NCBI GenBank assembly: GCA_949592205.1 | Contig: CATIUR010000005.1 | Coordinates: 86,362,777 to 86,426,776, forward strand | Source: Helichrysum umbraculigerum | Lineage: Eukaryota; Streptophyta; Magnoliopsida; Asterales; Asteraceae | DNA: 64,000 nucleotides | Direction of reading: 5' to 3' | Shown here: one piece after another, positions 11,314-23,791 of the stretch | Layout: each line of letters starts with the position of its first letter | How positions within the stretch are numbered: position 1 is the first letter of the stretch | Program-made: the position numbers and the translations under genes | Notes under the pieces: generated by a model | The model's input: only the letters and a program-made list of their open reading frames with translations | Database searches by the model: none | What the model was told of the DNA's origin: nothing

Positions 11314-12828
11314 CTACGTGAGATTGATCATACCAATATTAGTTATCAAAAATGTAAATCTTCCTACATCAAATGCTTTTGTAAAAAGATCTGCAAGTTG
11401 ATTATCAGTATGAATTTTAAAAATATGAATCAATCTTTTATCATAACAATCTCGTATAAAATGATATCTGATTTCAATGTGTTTGGTATTTGAATGCTTA
11501 ACTGGATTTTGAATGATACTAATAGCAGAGGTATTATCAATATAAATAGGAGTGTTCATGAAGGTCAAACCATAATCCATCATTTGATTCTGAATCCAAA
11601 GAACCTGTGCACAGCAACTTGATGCTGCAACATATTCTGCTTCTGTTGTAGAAGTGGAAACCGTGGTCTGCTTTTTGCATTGCCATGACACTAATCTATT
11701 TCCAAGAAATTGACATCCTCCACTGGTTGATTTTCGATCCATGTTCTCACCACCATAGTCACTATCTGTGAAAGCCTTAAGCTCAAAATCTGATCCTTTA
11801 GCATACCAAAGTCCCAAATCTGGTTGACCTTTCAAGTATCTAAAGATCCTTTTCACATCATACATGTGTGACTGCTTTGGATTGGTTTGGTACCTAGCAC
11901 AAAGACACACTGCAAACATAATATCAGGCCTAGATGAAGTTAAATACATCAAAGAACCAATCATTGACCTGTATAAATGCACATCTACTTCCTCTCCATC
12001 AGGATCAGAATTAAGATGTTTGTGTGCCTCCATAGGAGTGCTAGCTATCTTTACATCTTTATAACCAAATTTATTCAAAATATCCTGCACATACTTCCCT
12101 TGGTTAATAAAGATTCCATCTGTCTTCTGTTTAACCTGCAATCCTAAAAAGAAAGTGAGTTCACCCATTGAACTCATCTTGAATTTCTTATGCATTAACC
12201 CCTCAAACTCTTTGCACAATGAATCCCTAGTTGACCCAAAAATAATATCATCAACATAAACCTGTACCAACAATATATCTCTCTGAACCCTCTTGGTAAA
12301 CAAAGTTTTGTCAATAGTACCTCTCTTGAATCCATTCTTGAGAAGATACTCAGATAGAGTATCATACCAAGCTCTTGGTGCTTGATGTAACCCATTCAAA
12401 GCTTTCTTCAGTCTGCACACTCTATCTGGATATGTTGGATCTTCAAACCCTGGTGGTTGGCATACATACACCTCATCATCAATTAGACCATGAAGAAAAG
12501 CACTCTTCACATCCATTTGATAAACTTTGAAATCCTGATAAGATGCATAAGCTAAAAATAACCTAATAGCTTCTATTCTAGCAACAGGAGCAAAGACATC
12601 ATCATAATCAATTCCTTCTTCCTGTGCATACCCTTGTGCTACCAACCTTGCTTTATTCTTTATCACTATACCTCTTTCATCTCTCTTGTTCTTGAAGATC
12701 CACCTTGTGCCTATAGCTTTCTTTCCTTTTGGTAGATCAACCAAATCCCATACATCTTGCAGTTTGAACTGCAAAAATTCTTCTTGCATTGACTCTATCC
12801 AACTTGGATCTTTGAGAGCTTCCACTGC
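11314..12828 (-). pseudogene. pol: Copia reverse transcriptase and RNase H (3' half of pol)
   Basis: The frame continues from integrase across one TAG at 12829-12831. RT comes first: a DPSWIESMQEE segment, a KARLVAQGYAQEEGIDY segment, a FAPVARIEAIR segment and the YVDDIIFGST active site (YVDD at about 12247-12258). RNase H follows, with the FTDSDYGG motif, the KSTSGG segment, STTEAEYVA and the C-terminal ADLFTKA motif. The 503 residues after the stop are uninterrupted and about full length for this part. Only the upstream TAG and the gag-pol frame break spoil the polyprotein. Confidence 0.94.
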
Positions 12829-14829
12829 CTACTTTGGTTCAATCTGAGAAAGAAAACAAACATATAATGAAGTATGTAAATCTTCTTCTCTTACCTTTGA
12901 CTGCTGTCTGGTCAGAACAGATGAATCAATATCACCAATGACCAAATCCAAGGAGTGATCTTTGTGAACCAGATACTTAGACATGGATGTATCAAGTAAT
13001 TCTCTTTCCAAATTAGGACCCAAAAGATTATCCATCTCTGATTCTGAATAAGAATCTCTTTCCTCTCTGTCTTTTGAAGGCTTTGGAGTTGCTTCAGAAT
13101 CTGACAAAGAAGTCCTTTCCAAAACTTGAAATGGAGGACTTTGTTCAAAATGCTTTGGAGATTCATACTCTCCTTCTGAATCATGCTCTGAAACTGTATG
13201 AGAACCCTTTGAAGTAAATGGTTGAGGATCTATTGAAGTTGAACCATCTTGATCCTTGTATGAACCATTTTTGCCAGTTGACCCACTTGAATCATCTGAA
13301 GGTTCATCTTGCTCTGATTGGAATGCTTCTGGAGGATCTGGAGACCAAATAGGAAACAATACATACTTCAAGTCATCCTTTTTAGTCTGACTTGAGCTTG
13401 AAAGCCCATCTTCACCTGCATCATTACCTGCATCTGAACCTGCACTAGTAGACAAATCTGGATATTTAAAAGCATGGGTTAGTGCATCAATATCAAACAA
13501 AACTTCTGGACCTTTTCCTTCTGCATTTGATGTATTTTCATTAAAGGTCACATCCATGGTCTCATCTATGATCCTAGTCCTTTTATTAAATACTCTATAA
13601 GCCTTGCTTTGAATAGAGTATCCAACAAATACAGCCTCATCTACCTTACTCTGAAACTTACCAAGGTGATCCCTGGTATTTAAGACAGTACAAGGACATC
13701 CAAATGGTTTTAAAAAGCTAACCAAAGGTTTTCTCTTAAAGAATAACTCATATGGTGTCTTGTTATGAGGTTTAATGATCAAAATCCTATTCAAAACATA
13801 ACAAGCAGTGCTGACTGCCTCTGCCCAAAAGGACATTGGAAGTTTAGCATCTGCTAGCATGCTTCTAGCAGCCTCAATTAGTGTCCTATTCCTCCTTTCA
13901 GCTACTCCATTTTGTTGTGGAGTCCTAGGTGCACTAAACTGTCTTTCTATACCTTTATCCTCACAGAACTTATTCATCTCATGATTCTTAAATTCTGTCC
14001 CATTATCACACCTGATGATCTTAACCTTTTGATTAGTTGAATTCTCAATCCTAGTTATGAATGATCTAAGTATTTCACCTGTCTCATCCTTGGTCCTAAG
14101 AAACAATACCCAACTCATTCTAGAATAATCATCAGTTATCACCAAACAGTAAGATTTCTTCCCTTGACTAGCTACATTGGTAGGGCCAAACAAGTCCATA
14201 TGTAACAGGTGTAAGGGAGTAGTATTGGAATTCACAAGCTTGGTCTTATAAGAGGTCTTGTGTTGCTTGCTTTTGAGACAAGCTACACAGTGGTCACTAC
14301 ATTCAAATAACTTTTCAGGTAAGCCTCTCACTAGCTTATTCCTAAGAAGTTTATTCATGGTCTTGTAATTCAAGTGACACATCCTCCTATGCCATAGTTC
14401 AGATTCAGAAACAGTAGCTTTAGAAATCAGACAGTTAACATTTTGAGATTCCATCTTGTTTAAATCACTACAGTATACATTATCCTTTCTTGGAACTCTC
14501 ATTAAAATTTTATCTTCAGGAATTTTGAGTTTTTCAGAAAGTATAAGGCATTCTGTGTCAGTAAAATAAACAGGATTTTGCTTATCTGTGATTTGACTCA
14601 CACTAAGCAAATTATATCTCAATTGCTCAACATAATATACATCATTGAACGTGAGCTTACTGCTTTTTACCTTACCTTTTCCAGTGATCTTACCTCCTTT
14701 AGGATTGCTGCCAAATGCTACATCTCCTCTATTAAATGCTTTGAAATCCTGCAGCTTTTCCCTATCTCCAGTCATGTGCCTTGAGCAGCCAGAATCAATG
14801 TGCCATAAGCTCTTTGGCTTGCCCTGCAC
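12829..14829 (-). pseudogene. pol: Copia protease and integrase (5' half of pol)
   Basis: Near its start the frame has the Copia protease motif WHIDSGCSRHMTGD. Integrase follows, with an H-H-C-C zinc region (WHRRMCHLN then CVACLKSKQ) and the D,D,E triad in HMDLFGP, IRCDNGTEF and QQNGVAERRNRTL. A Ser/Asp-rich linker of about 150 residues leads to RT. It ends in an in-frame TAG at 12829-12831, directly before RT. Gag lies upstream in another frame and overlaps by 58 bases. Comparing the reading on either side of about 14829-14831 suggests a TG dinucleotide gain in a TATATGTG run broke the original single frame. Confidence 0.93.
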
Positions 14830-17249
14830 ATATAAACAGAGAACATATTAGTTTCTCTTGGGAACCCAAACCAATTTGGCTTTGGGTTTCCCATGAGCAT
14901 TTTTGATATCAACCCTCTTAAAGCTCTGTTAGCCTTTGACAGTGGCACTGCTGCAGCATTAACAGGGGCTGCAGCTTTGCCTCTGTTTGGCTTATTTCTC
15001 AACATTTGTCCTGTACCACTGTTCCTATTATTTTTAGGATTGTAGTAACAGTCCTGTTGAAGATGATTATATCTACCACAAATAAAACATGATTTTCTTT
15101 TTACACATTCAAACTCATTACCCAGCCTTTGTGAAACCAATTGGTTCCAATTTCTCTGATTACCCCTGGGAATGGATTTATTTACATTATTTGAAGTATT
15201 TAAATCAGACCTGTTTGATTTACATGCACATTTATCACACTCATATTTATCTTTTGACTTATCTTTTGATACAGGATTAACTCTTTTATGCACATAACCT
15301 AGACCAGATCTAGATTTATTTGATTTTCTCACTTGATCTATCTGTGCCTTTGCTTTCTCAACAAACATCTTTTTACCCTCTTCTAGTTTAGTACTATTTA
15401 GTTCAGAAACTAGACCAGTAATAGGCTTAACACAATCATCCACAGAATTACCACTAGATGAGCTATCACTATCACTCTCATCTTCCTCAGTCCAATCAGA
15501 TACTTCCACTTTATCAAAATTCACATTATTAGCACAATTAACTACTGGATCTACCTTTTTAACCTCCTCAGACACATCTACCTTAAGTTTTTCTAAGTCA
15601 AACTCAATTTTAGATGGGAAGTAAGTATGATTATAAGGTGGGGGTACAGCATTAAGGTTGTAACCTAATCCAGTTTTTAATTTATCATGAATTTGAGACT
15701 TGATTAAGTTTTGAACACCTTTTGAAGCATTTTCCAATTCATCAACTTTCAACTTTATTGACTCTTTATCAGAAATTGCCTCAGCCAGCTTTGCACTTAG
15801 CATATCAACTTTTGTTTGTAAAGCTTTCTTTTCCCAATTCAGATATTTAATATCTAAGTGAAATTGTGATTCATTCTTTTCAAAAGCTTTTATCTGTCTT
15901 TCTAAGTTTTCAATAGCTAAAGTTGCATGTTGACTCTTTTCCACACTAGCTTTCAATTCATTACACACAACCATATTATGATCCCTATAAAATTTAACCA
16001 TTTTCTTACATGTAGGAGAACATAATTTAGATTGTACCTCATATGGAATGTCTGAAGGCTCTGGTTCTTCTGTGACAGCCATCAAAGCTTGATTTTTGAC
16101 TACAAGCTCTTCCTGGTCACTCCAGTCAAATCCTCCCATCCCATCTTGTGCAACCAATGAATCTGAAGTGGTGTTCTGAACAGGTACCAATCTTCTTTGT
16201 GGACCAGAATTATTCCTTACAATACCATTAGAAGTGTTCTGAGATCCTCCAACTTGTGTGCTCTTGCATTCTCTAGCAAAGTGTCCCATCTTGTGACAGT
16301 TGAAACACTCCACTTTGCTCTTGTCAAATCCAGCTACACCATCTCTCTTGTAAGTAAAATTTCTGTTCCCTGACCTCTGCATATACCTTTTAGCCCTTAT
16401 AGTAATCATAGCCATCTACCATCTCAAATCCATCTCTTCAAGATCCTCTTCATTAACCTGTTCCAAATCCTCTGTTGTTAATGATGAATTCACATGACTT
16501 GCAAAGAAAGCTTCCAAGACATTATCATTAGCACTAGATGTGCTACAGCTACCAGATTCACCAACAGACACAAAAGCAGCATTGTTAGAGCTACCATTGG
16601 AGTGTTTCAGAGCCATCACCTCAGGCTTAAAGTTCCTCAGATCATTGTATAGATCTTCAATCTCCTTTTCTTCAAGATCTGCACTTTGTCTAAGTCCCAC
16701 AGTGTACATATTCCAATCTGTGCCTAATGATCTTAGAAACTTCCTATTCAAGTCATCCTTATCAATCTTAACATTGTGATTTTCAAGATCACCAACAAGT
16801 TTTTGAAATCTATCAAAAGTCTGAGTCAAAGTTTCAGACTTTACACCTGCAAAGTTTTCAAATTGTTGTTTGAGAAGAGATCTCTTATTCTTCTTGGTGT
16901 TGTCATTACCACCAAATCTCTTAACAATTGCTTCCATAAGAACCTGGGCATCTTCACAGTTCTCAAATTTTCTTTGATACTCATTAGGAATAGACAAAAG
17001 TAGAGTACTTAATGCCTTCCACTCTGTTGCTCTTTCTTTCCTCTCTGCATCAGTCTTTGGTGGTGGTCTTTCTTCCTTTTTACCATCTGCATCCTTAGTA
17101 TAGACTGGTCCATTAGTAACTACCTCCCACATCATATAATCCGTCAGCAACATGTATTGCCTAATCCTAGTCTGTCATAGCTCAAACTCATCGGGTTTGA
17201 GCATGGGGATCTTTGTAGCTTGAATACCTTCCATCGTTTCAGTAGACAT
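14772..17249 (-). pseudogene. gag: Copia gag (capsid and nucleocapsid) with two stops
   Basis: The ATG at 17247-17249 begins MSTETMEG, typical of Copia gag. A TGA at 17175-17177 replaces what is normally Trp in the DEFELW segment, and a TAG at 16416-16418 follows MDLRW, where Gln is usual. The capsid segment (TDYMMWEVV... KRFGGND... FRNFKPEVMALK-like) is of the UBN2 gag type. A zinc knuckle CFNCHKMGHFAREC lies at about 16266-16307, then a long lysine-rich helical region, and a second knuckle CFICGRYNHLQQDC at about 15049-15090. The frame ends at 14772, overlapping pol in another frame. Confidence 0.92.
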
Positions 17250-17309
17250 GTTGTTATTTGAAAAAGCTGCAAAATTCAATTACCTTCTTCAAGATCAAAG
17301 TAATATCAA

Positions 17310-17321
17310 GCTCTGATACCA
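17310..17321 (-). promoter_or_regulatory. Copia primer-binding site (tRNA-Met)
   Basis: The - strand TGGTATCAGAGC is an exact match to the 12 bases pairing with plant initiator tRNA-Met, two bases from the 5' LTR. Confidence 0.93.
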
Positions 17322-17323
17322 CT

Positions 17324-17868
17324 TGATGATCCATCTAGAGATCTTAGTATGTATTACTTTGATTGATTATTAATAAGCTTGCGGAATAGTTTATTAATAA
17401 CTTGAAGAACAAATTTGTATATAACAGAATATCTAACCAAAAGCTTCAATATTATTATCAATAATACGAACACACAATTGTGTTAGGGTTTACAACCTTG
17501 AAGCTAATAACTAGAATGAATCGTATCTATCTAGGTTTTACAGGATCTCTATTTATAACATATAGAGTCCTTTACAGAATCAAACTATTATGGAATCATA
17601 TCTATTCCATAATTCTCTCTAACCAACTATATCTAACCAACAGTGGTTATCTATATATCCAACAGGGGTAGTACTCGTATATTACTAACAGTGGTTGAGT
17701 ACTTGATACAAAATACAAATTACACATTAATAGTGGCACTGTTAGACTAACACTATTTGACAGTGGCAACTACTAACTAGCAGTGACAACTACTAACAGT
17801 GGTAAATTTCTAACAGCGGCAGCATACTTGTACTCTGAGCAGATTTGACAGTGGCTCAGGTCTCAACA
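17324..17868 (-). repeat. Copia 5' LTR
   Basis: This 545-bp LTR is paired with 6196-6741. In element sense it starts TGTTGAGACC and ends GGATCATCA. The TATA box TTATAAATAGAG lies at 17547-17558. The right-hand target duplication CTAAG follows at 17869-17873. Confidence 0.96.
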
Positions 17869-17873
17869 CTAAG

Positions 17874-19456
17874 AATTCAATTTCTTATGTTTTCGACTTT
17901 TGTCGGTTTGGTTCGCCATTTAATTTCTACCACTTCTACTCCAAATCAAGTCTCACGAATTTTACCCACTGATTATCAAGGTTTCTGGTCTAACATATAA
18001 TTTTTACAGAAACTATAGTGTCCATTTACATATTTAAATAAATTCGCGAAGGAACCGAACTCGGTTATCGAAAACTTCCAGACCAGACTCAAAGATCAGG
18101 TTATTCACAAAAATACGTACAGATCTGGTAAAAGTGTAAAACACGAAAGTTGTAGATACTTTCAATACGCAAATTTTAAAAAAAATTCGTTGTCTAAGTC
18201 TTCCTATAACTCCAGATATGCTCATTTTACTAGACTGTGTTTATGAAAGCAGATTATGTATCTTTTTAGATGTTTCATAAAAACGTATTTTAACAAGTTT
18301 TTAAAACATAATCTAGTTAGATGGACTATATAACATGTAAATAGACATATATGAAAGTAGAAGTAAGTCCTCACAATGATGAAAATGAAGATGATTGGAA
18401 AGAATTGAGATGGGATGTTCTTGAGCTTCAATTCCTTGCTAAAATCTTGAAGAATGGCTAAGTAATTGAGTGGTGGTTCTTGGTGGTTTATGGTGGTGAG
18501 ATGGTGGTTAGAGGGTGGTGGAATCCCTGGAAATAGAGAGAGAATTGGAGAGTGTTTTCTTGGGTGAAAGTGTGCAAATGATTGAGTATTGCATGAAGAG
18601 TTAGTGGGTTAAGGTGGGAAGGGTAATGATTGAGAATTGCATGTTTAGGGAGTGGTGGATGTGGGAGGTGGCCACATGGGGTCACATGAGGAGGAGGAGA
18701 ACGACCAAGGGGGCTCACAAGGGGTATTTTAGTCATTTTCTTATTTACCATTTAATTTGTTATGTTTCCCGTTCGTTTACCCGATTGTTTCGATGTTTAT
18801 TCGTACGTAAAACGTTAATTGTACGTGTTTAATCAACGATTTAAATTTTGATATTCTTAATTGATGTAAAAGTTTAAATACTTGGAACATTTATAAAAAT
18901 GTTCTGTTAATTTATCGGTCTCGATTTGCGTGCTCGTTTTACGGAGGTTTAATCGCGTAACGTTATTTTGAGTCATTTAGATTGATGATATAATTTGGAT
19001 AATTTCCATTGAAGTATTATTTAAAATACTTAATTTTTGTTGTCAAATTATTTATTGACTTTTGTTTGGTTGCCAAATTTGATTCGCGCGTTTTTACCGA
19101 GTTTGAGATGTTTTTGCCAAAACTTCTAGGTTTTTCGTGTATTATTTTAGCAAAATAATAATATGTGATAAATAACTTCTAAAAATAGATTCAAGTTATT
19201 TATAGAAATATTTTCACCAACGTCGTATATTAAGTCGGACTCCGTCCGGTTGTATCGCACAATTTCATCAAATTGCGTAAGCGTAATTACAACTAATTAC
19301 GTAAGCGTATATAAATCAATTACGGGAGTGTATATCCACACATATACACAAATAGTTACAAGTAATTACAAGTATTTTAGCCTAATACTAAACTAAACAC
19401 ACATAATTAGGGTTTCTAGCAGGTTAATCAGTAACCCTAAATCGTCGGGTGTCACA
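17874..19456 (-). repeat. 5' LTR of the gag-only Gypsy element, part 2
   Basis: This continues the LTR started at 4391 after the Copia insertion. It ends GGGTGTCACA, the inverted partner of the other LTR end. A GGTGGT-rich stretch at about 18474-18520 has counterparts in the solo LTR (about 50425-50460) and in the right-hand element (about 57755-57800). The five bases after it (TGGAG, 19457-19461) would be the target duplication; the partner copy is outside the window. No genes are seen. Confidence 0.84.
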
Positions 19457-19472
19457 TGGAGTTAGCCCTATA

Positions 19473-21326
19473 ATGGCGAGAGAAATATAGAAATTGAAGG
19501 ATATGATATCAAGCGTCCCCGGAGTTGTACAACCAATTCCAGAAGTTGCACCAACGGCGCATAGGATCTCAAGATTTGCACCACCTATTTGTGATGCTAA
19601 GATCCCGAAGAGATTTCAAACACCCAATATGAAGCTGTATGATGGAACGACGGATCCTGAAGAGCACATTGCGCAATACAGGGAGAGGATGGAAATCATT
19701 CCAATTCCTTCTGATCTTAAAGAGGCATGCTTATGCAAGGGCTTTGGCTCTACTCTCACAGGATCCGCACTAAAATGGCTATTGAACGTTCCTCTTTACT
19801 TTATTACTTCGTTTGCTCATTTAGTTAATTTGTTTAATAATCAATTCTCTTACAGTAGAACATTTGAAAAACTAACTACTGATTTGTATAGGATTGTCCA
19901 AAAAGTTAATGAGTCTCTTCGAGATTTTGTAGGGAGATTCGGGAGAGAATCCTTGAACATACCTAATTTGGATATGCCTACTGCTGTACAAGCCTTTAAG
20001 ATGGGGATCAAAAGGGATTCCCCATTCTATGAGGATCTTGTTATGAATCCTTGCAGGAACCTTGATGAAGTCAGAAACAGAGCTTTAAGGTTCATCATAT
20101 TAGAAGAAGATGCAATGATACAGAAAAGGGTGGATACTCAATCAGCATACGATAGACCTAACAGGAAATCAGACTCATCCTCGTTCAGATCAAACAGAAG
20201 CAAACCCTATACCAGAAATGAGGATCGTCGTGTGAATGCTGTTGACGAAGATGACGAAGAATATCCTAATATAACTGATTATAATTTTTCTGTAGATACA
20301 ACATATATATTGTGTGCCATGCAGGATCTAGGAGACAAGGCAAGATGGCCAAAGAAGAATGACAAACCTTATGCATGGAAGGATAAATCTAAATGGTGTG
20401 CCTACCATGAGGATTTCGGCCACACAACTGAGAATTGCATAACTCTCCGGAAAGAGATCGGTCATCTGCTCAACAAAGGACACTTGAATGATTTGCTTGG
20501 GAAAAAGAAGGATCACGCCAAGGATCATGATAGAGTTCAGGATCCTGAGTCTCAGGATAATCGCAGGATCCCTACTAGAGCAGGATCCTCACCTTCAGAC
20601 GCCAAGGTAATCAATTTTATTTCTGGTGGCTCTGATATATGTGGTACTTCTTATTCCGCAGCAAAGAGGCACGCGAGAGAGTCCAAATCAGATAAGCCAT
20701 ATAAACCTACAAGGACTTCCATGAAGAAAGACGAGAAGGTCATAGCGTTTGATGAGGATGATTTGGAAGATGTTCAGGATCCTCACCACGATGGTTTGGT
20801 TATTACTCTCTATGTTGCCAATCATTTTGTGCGAAGGATCCTGATTGATGGAGGAAGCTCAGTCAACATCATTCGTCTAGAAACTTTGAAAAGAATGGGT
20901 ATTCCAGATTCGGAGATCACATCAAGATCCACTGTATTGGTAGGATTCAGTGGAGAAGCAAAGAATACAGTTGGTGATATCAAGTTGCCGATTTACATTG
21001 AAGGGGTAAACTCTATTCAAAAGTTTTGTGTTATGGATTGTTTGTCAAGCTATAACATTATCCTAGGAAGACCATGGTTACATGATATGAAAGCGGTACC
21101 ATCAACTTATCATCAATGTGTCAAGTTACCAACTCCATGGGGGGTAGTCAAGATCAGCAGTGACCAACAAGAAGCAAAGGATTGTTATACAACGTAAATG
21201 AAATCTACTGCCAAGCCTCCGTCAGCATAGCAATTAAAGAACAAGGCATGGGATGTCCTAGATACAAAGGAATAGGGCGTCAAAGAAATGCCGTTGAATT
21301 CGAAGGATCCTGAGGAAAAGGTGCTT
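19473..21326 (+). pseudogene. gag: Tat-lineage Ty3/Gypsy gag-protease (broken)
   Basis: From the ATG at 19473 the frame reads MAREI, then a TAG at 19488-19490 where Gln is expected, and then 568 open codons to 21197. It contains a capsid segment (MKLYDGTTDPEEHIAQY; DLYRIVQKVNESLRDFVGRF), a variant zinc knuckle WCAYHEDFGHTTENC, and an aspartic protease with the ILIDGGSSVNII active site followed by ILGRPWLHDM. These features are those of Tat (Retand/Ogre-like) elements. Beyond 21197 the frame continues with further stops until the solo LTR at 21327. The upstream part was removed or displaced by the LTR ending at 19456. Confidence 0.88.
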
Positions 21327-23786
21327 TGCTATCGCGTAAAAAGTCACGTTTTTACTATCGATATCTCTCTCATTCTAGAACGATTCTTGGCATTTTAAAC
21401 TCAAAAATAGTACAAATCAGTAGTATTATGCCAAGATGGTCAAAACAAGGTTGCACGATGAAAATCAAGCAAAACGGATGAAAAACGAAGATTCCACGCA
21501 CGTTTGAAGATTCAAGGCATCAAAATGAGATTTCAAGACAAAAGTGCCCATCACCAACATCCATCTCATCCAAGATGTTCATTTTCAAATTACGAATCCA
21601 ACAGAAGAAGAATCAACAAAAACGGATGAAGAATGAAGATTCTACGTACGCCGGAAGATCCAAACGATTCGTACGAGACATCCAAGGATGGGAGACATAT
21701 TTTTGGGATATATTTTCATCAAAGTCTTCATTTTTGAATTACGAATCCAACAAAAAAAGAATCGACGCAAACGGACGCATAACGAAGAAGATACGCGCGA
21801 ATTAAACAACGCAACGAACGGGGCGGCTAGGTGGCGAACCGGGGTGGCAGCATAGCAGCCACCGCCGGTCACCATGTGGCCACCGCTGGCCACCACCCCT
21901 TATCCCATTTGCGCTTTTTGGTCCTTGCGTGTACCCGGTGCTAGACCTTTACATGCTTTTTCGTACCCAGGGCACCACCTTTACGCCCTTTTTCGTACCC
22001 GGTGCCACTACCTTTTTCACTTTTCCATCCTTTTGCTAATGTGCTCCTCAAGATGCTAAAATGAGCCAACCTTTACCTATAAATAGGAGCCTTCATGGTT
22101 CATTTCAACACACACCTTCCTAGCTTATCTTTCTCACTCTAGAAATAAGCTCCTACTTTCTCACTCTATATTTCTTTCTTTAGATTAGTTTTTACTAGTA
22201 TTTAAACTAGTTTAGGAATTTAATTAGTAGTAGAAGGAAAGTGTGGAACTCATTGTAATCTTCGGTGTACGCTCGGAATTGTGTCAATTAATTCAAGTCT
22301 ATTCTCTCTCGCATTTAATCCTGGTTCTTTCTATCCTTATCTATCTTAATTAATTACGTTTATATTGATTATGCTAGATTTAGTTATTGCCATGATTAGA
22401 GAGTATTATACTTGTTGTGTTTGTTTGCGATGTAGTTAGTTAATTATGAGATGATTTATAATTAAATATTAAAGATCGGTAATATTACTTTGATCGTCTT
22501 ATTGCATGTTCTTGTTTGATTGTTGCCTTAGGATCATCATAGTAGTAAAATATAAATGGTCTTAATTATCGTAAAGTAATATGACGGCCCCTATTCGACT
22601 GTTACTCGATATAGTACTGGAAACACTTCAAGGTGGAGTACAAATGTATGGAAGTCGAGGAACGACCGAAGGTAGTCATATTACGAAACGGTACAATTTT
22701 ACGAAGTAATATGGCGGCCCCTATTCCACTGTTACACAGTATAGCGTTGGAAACACTTTAGGTGTAGTACTAATACGTGGAAGCTGCGTAACGACCGAAT
22801 GTAGTTATATTACGGACTAATATATATAAAATGAGAAACCTAGTTTAATTAACCTTTCTAAATAGACTTTTGAACTTCAAATTAATCTATTGCCCTTCCA
22901 CCAATAAACGTGATTACAACACCTTTTTAACGACGTCGAATTAAAAGGTAGTCAGTCATCTGTGTCAATATAATTTGTCAAAGGTATGAAACTATGGAAC
23001 CGCAAGGCTACATGGGGGATTACCGTAGGACAAGACATGGCCAAGGTTTGAAGCGGTGGAACCACTTTAAGCGAGGAACGCTGTGGATAATTAGGGGATT
23101 TATTGGGTAGTCTTAAGCAATGGCTGGTTTAAAGTCATAAATGAACTTTTTAAATATACGAATCTGTTAGGATGACGAGGAATCATTATATGATTGAGTT
23201 ATGTCTAGTACCTTAAGATTTTGTTCCCGTTCATATGAAAGTATTATTAAACCATAATTAAGATTTTGCTTATTATTCTAAATACTTTGTAATGTTACCA
23301 TAACCTAGCTCCCGGTGTGACATGCTAATGGGACTTTAATTAGTAGGGAATCTAGTGTTTACATATAAGTATTCAAGAATAATAATTAACTAATATCTTT
23401 CAAAACAGTTTTTACAAATATCATCCCATAACTTAATTAACGAAGTCTCAGCAAACACTATCTTTATTTATCTGCTTTAGCTTTTACTTTTATTTCGCTT
23501 TTATTTATTTACTTGCCTAAGTTAATATAAAAACCATAACTTCCCCACTATTTTATAAACCCTTCACTAGTTTGAAAGCCCTCATCTATCACGCCTTAGT
23601 TTCAATTCAGTCGGTTTGAAGAACGGCTCTAGGTCATACCTACCGCTTGCTCACCCTTACGATTAGCATCGTTAGGGAAAACTTAGGCCCCGCAATTACA
23701 AATTTAAAACACCCACTGATCGCCGCCTCCGGCAGCCGGTTCAACGACAAGGGTTAAAATCCTTACCGACCACTGGAGGCGCATCA
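21327..23786 (+). mobile_element. Solo LTR of an Athila-type element
   Basis: This 2,460-bp unit starts TGCTATCGCG and ends GGCGCATCA, flanked by the target duplication TGCTT at 21322-21326 and 23787-23791, within Tat pol. Its start (GTAAAAAGTCACG) and end (GGTTCAACGAC...TTAAAA) resemble the Athila LTR at 24561-26971. It has a TATA box TATAAATAG at 22078-22086. Upstream of that, about 21920-22015, are repeats of TTTTTCGTACCC followed by an AGGGCACC- or GGTGCC-like block. In the presumed R-U5 part, a block of about 120 bases recurs (22560-22690 and 22690-22810) with the phrase GGAAACACTT. There is no coding region. It arose by LTR-LTR recombination (inference). Confidence 0.85.
22078..22086 (+). 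promoter_or_regulatory. TATA box of the solo Athila-type LTR
   Basis: TATAAATAG, in the same sequence context as the TATA boxes at 25192 and 53608 of the Athila LTRs. Confidence 0.65.
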
Positions 23787-23791
23787 TGCTT

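Larger units (their letters stand above)
6196..17868 (-). mobile_element. Complete Ty1/Copia LTR retrotransposon with an extra 3' ORF
   Basis: This 11,673-bp element is bounded by LTRs of 546 and 545 bp and by a 5-bp target duplication CTAAG at 6191-6195 and 17869-17873. On the - strand the order is 5' LTR, tRNA-Met primer site, gag, protease, integrase, RT, RNase H, non-coding spacer, a large extra ORF, polypurine tract and 3' LTR. Integrase before RT marks it as Copia. The two LTRs differ at roughly a dozen positions (about 2%). Gag, pol and the extra ORF each carry one or two in-frame stops, and gag and pol are out of frame, so this copy is probably defective. It sits inside the 5' LTR of the gag-only Gypsy element. 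Confidence 0.96.

Noticed and set aside
17310..17321. tRNA gene fragments at the GCTCTGATACCA strings
   Set aside because: Only 12 bases match and each lies beside an LTR, so they are primer-binding sites. No full tRNA was seen.
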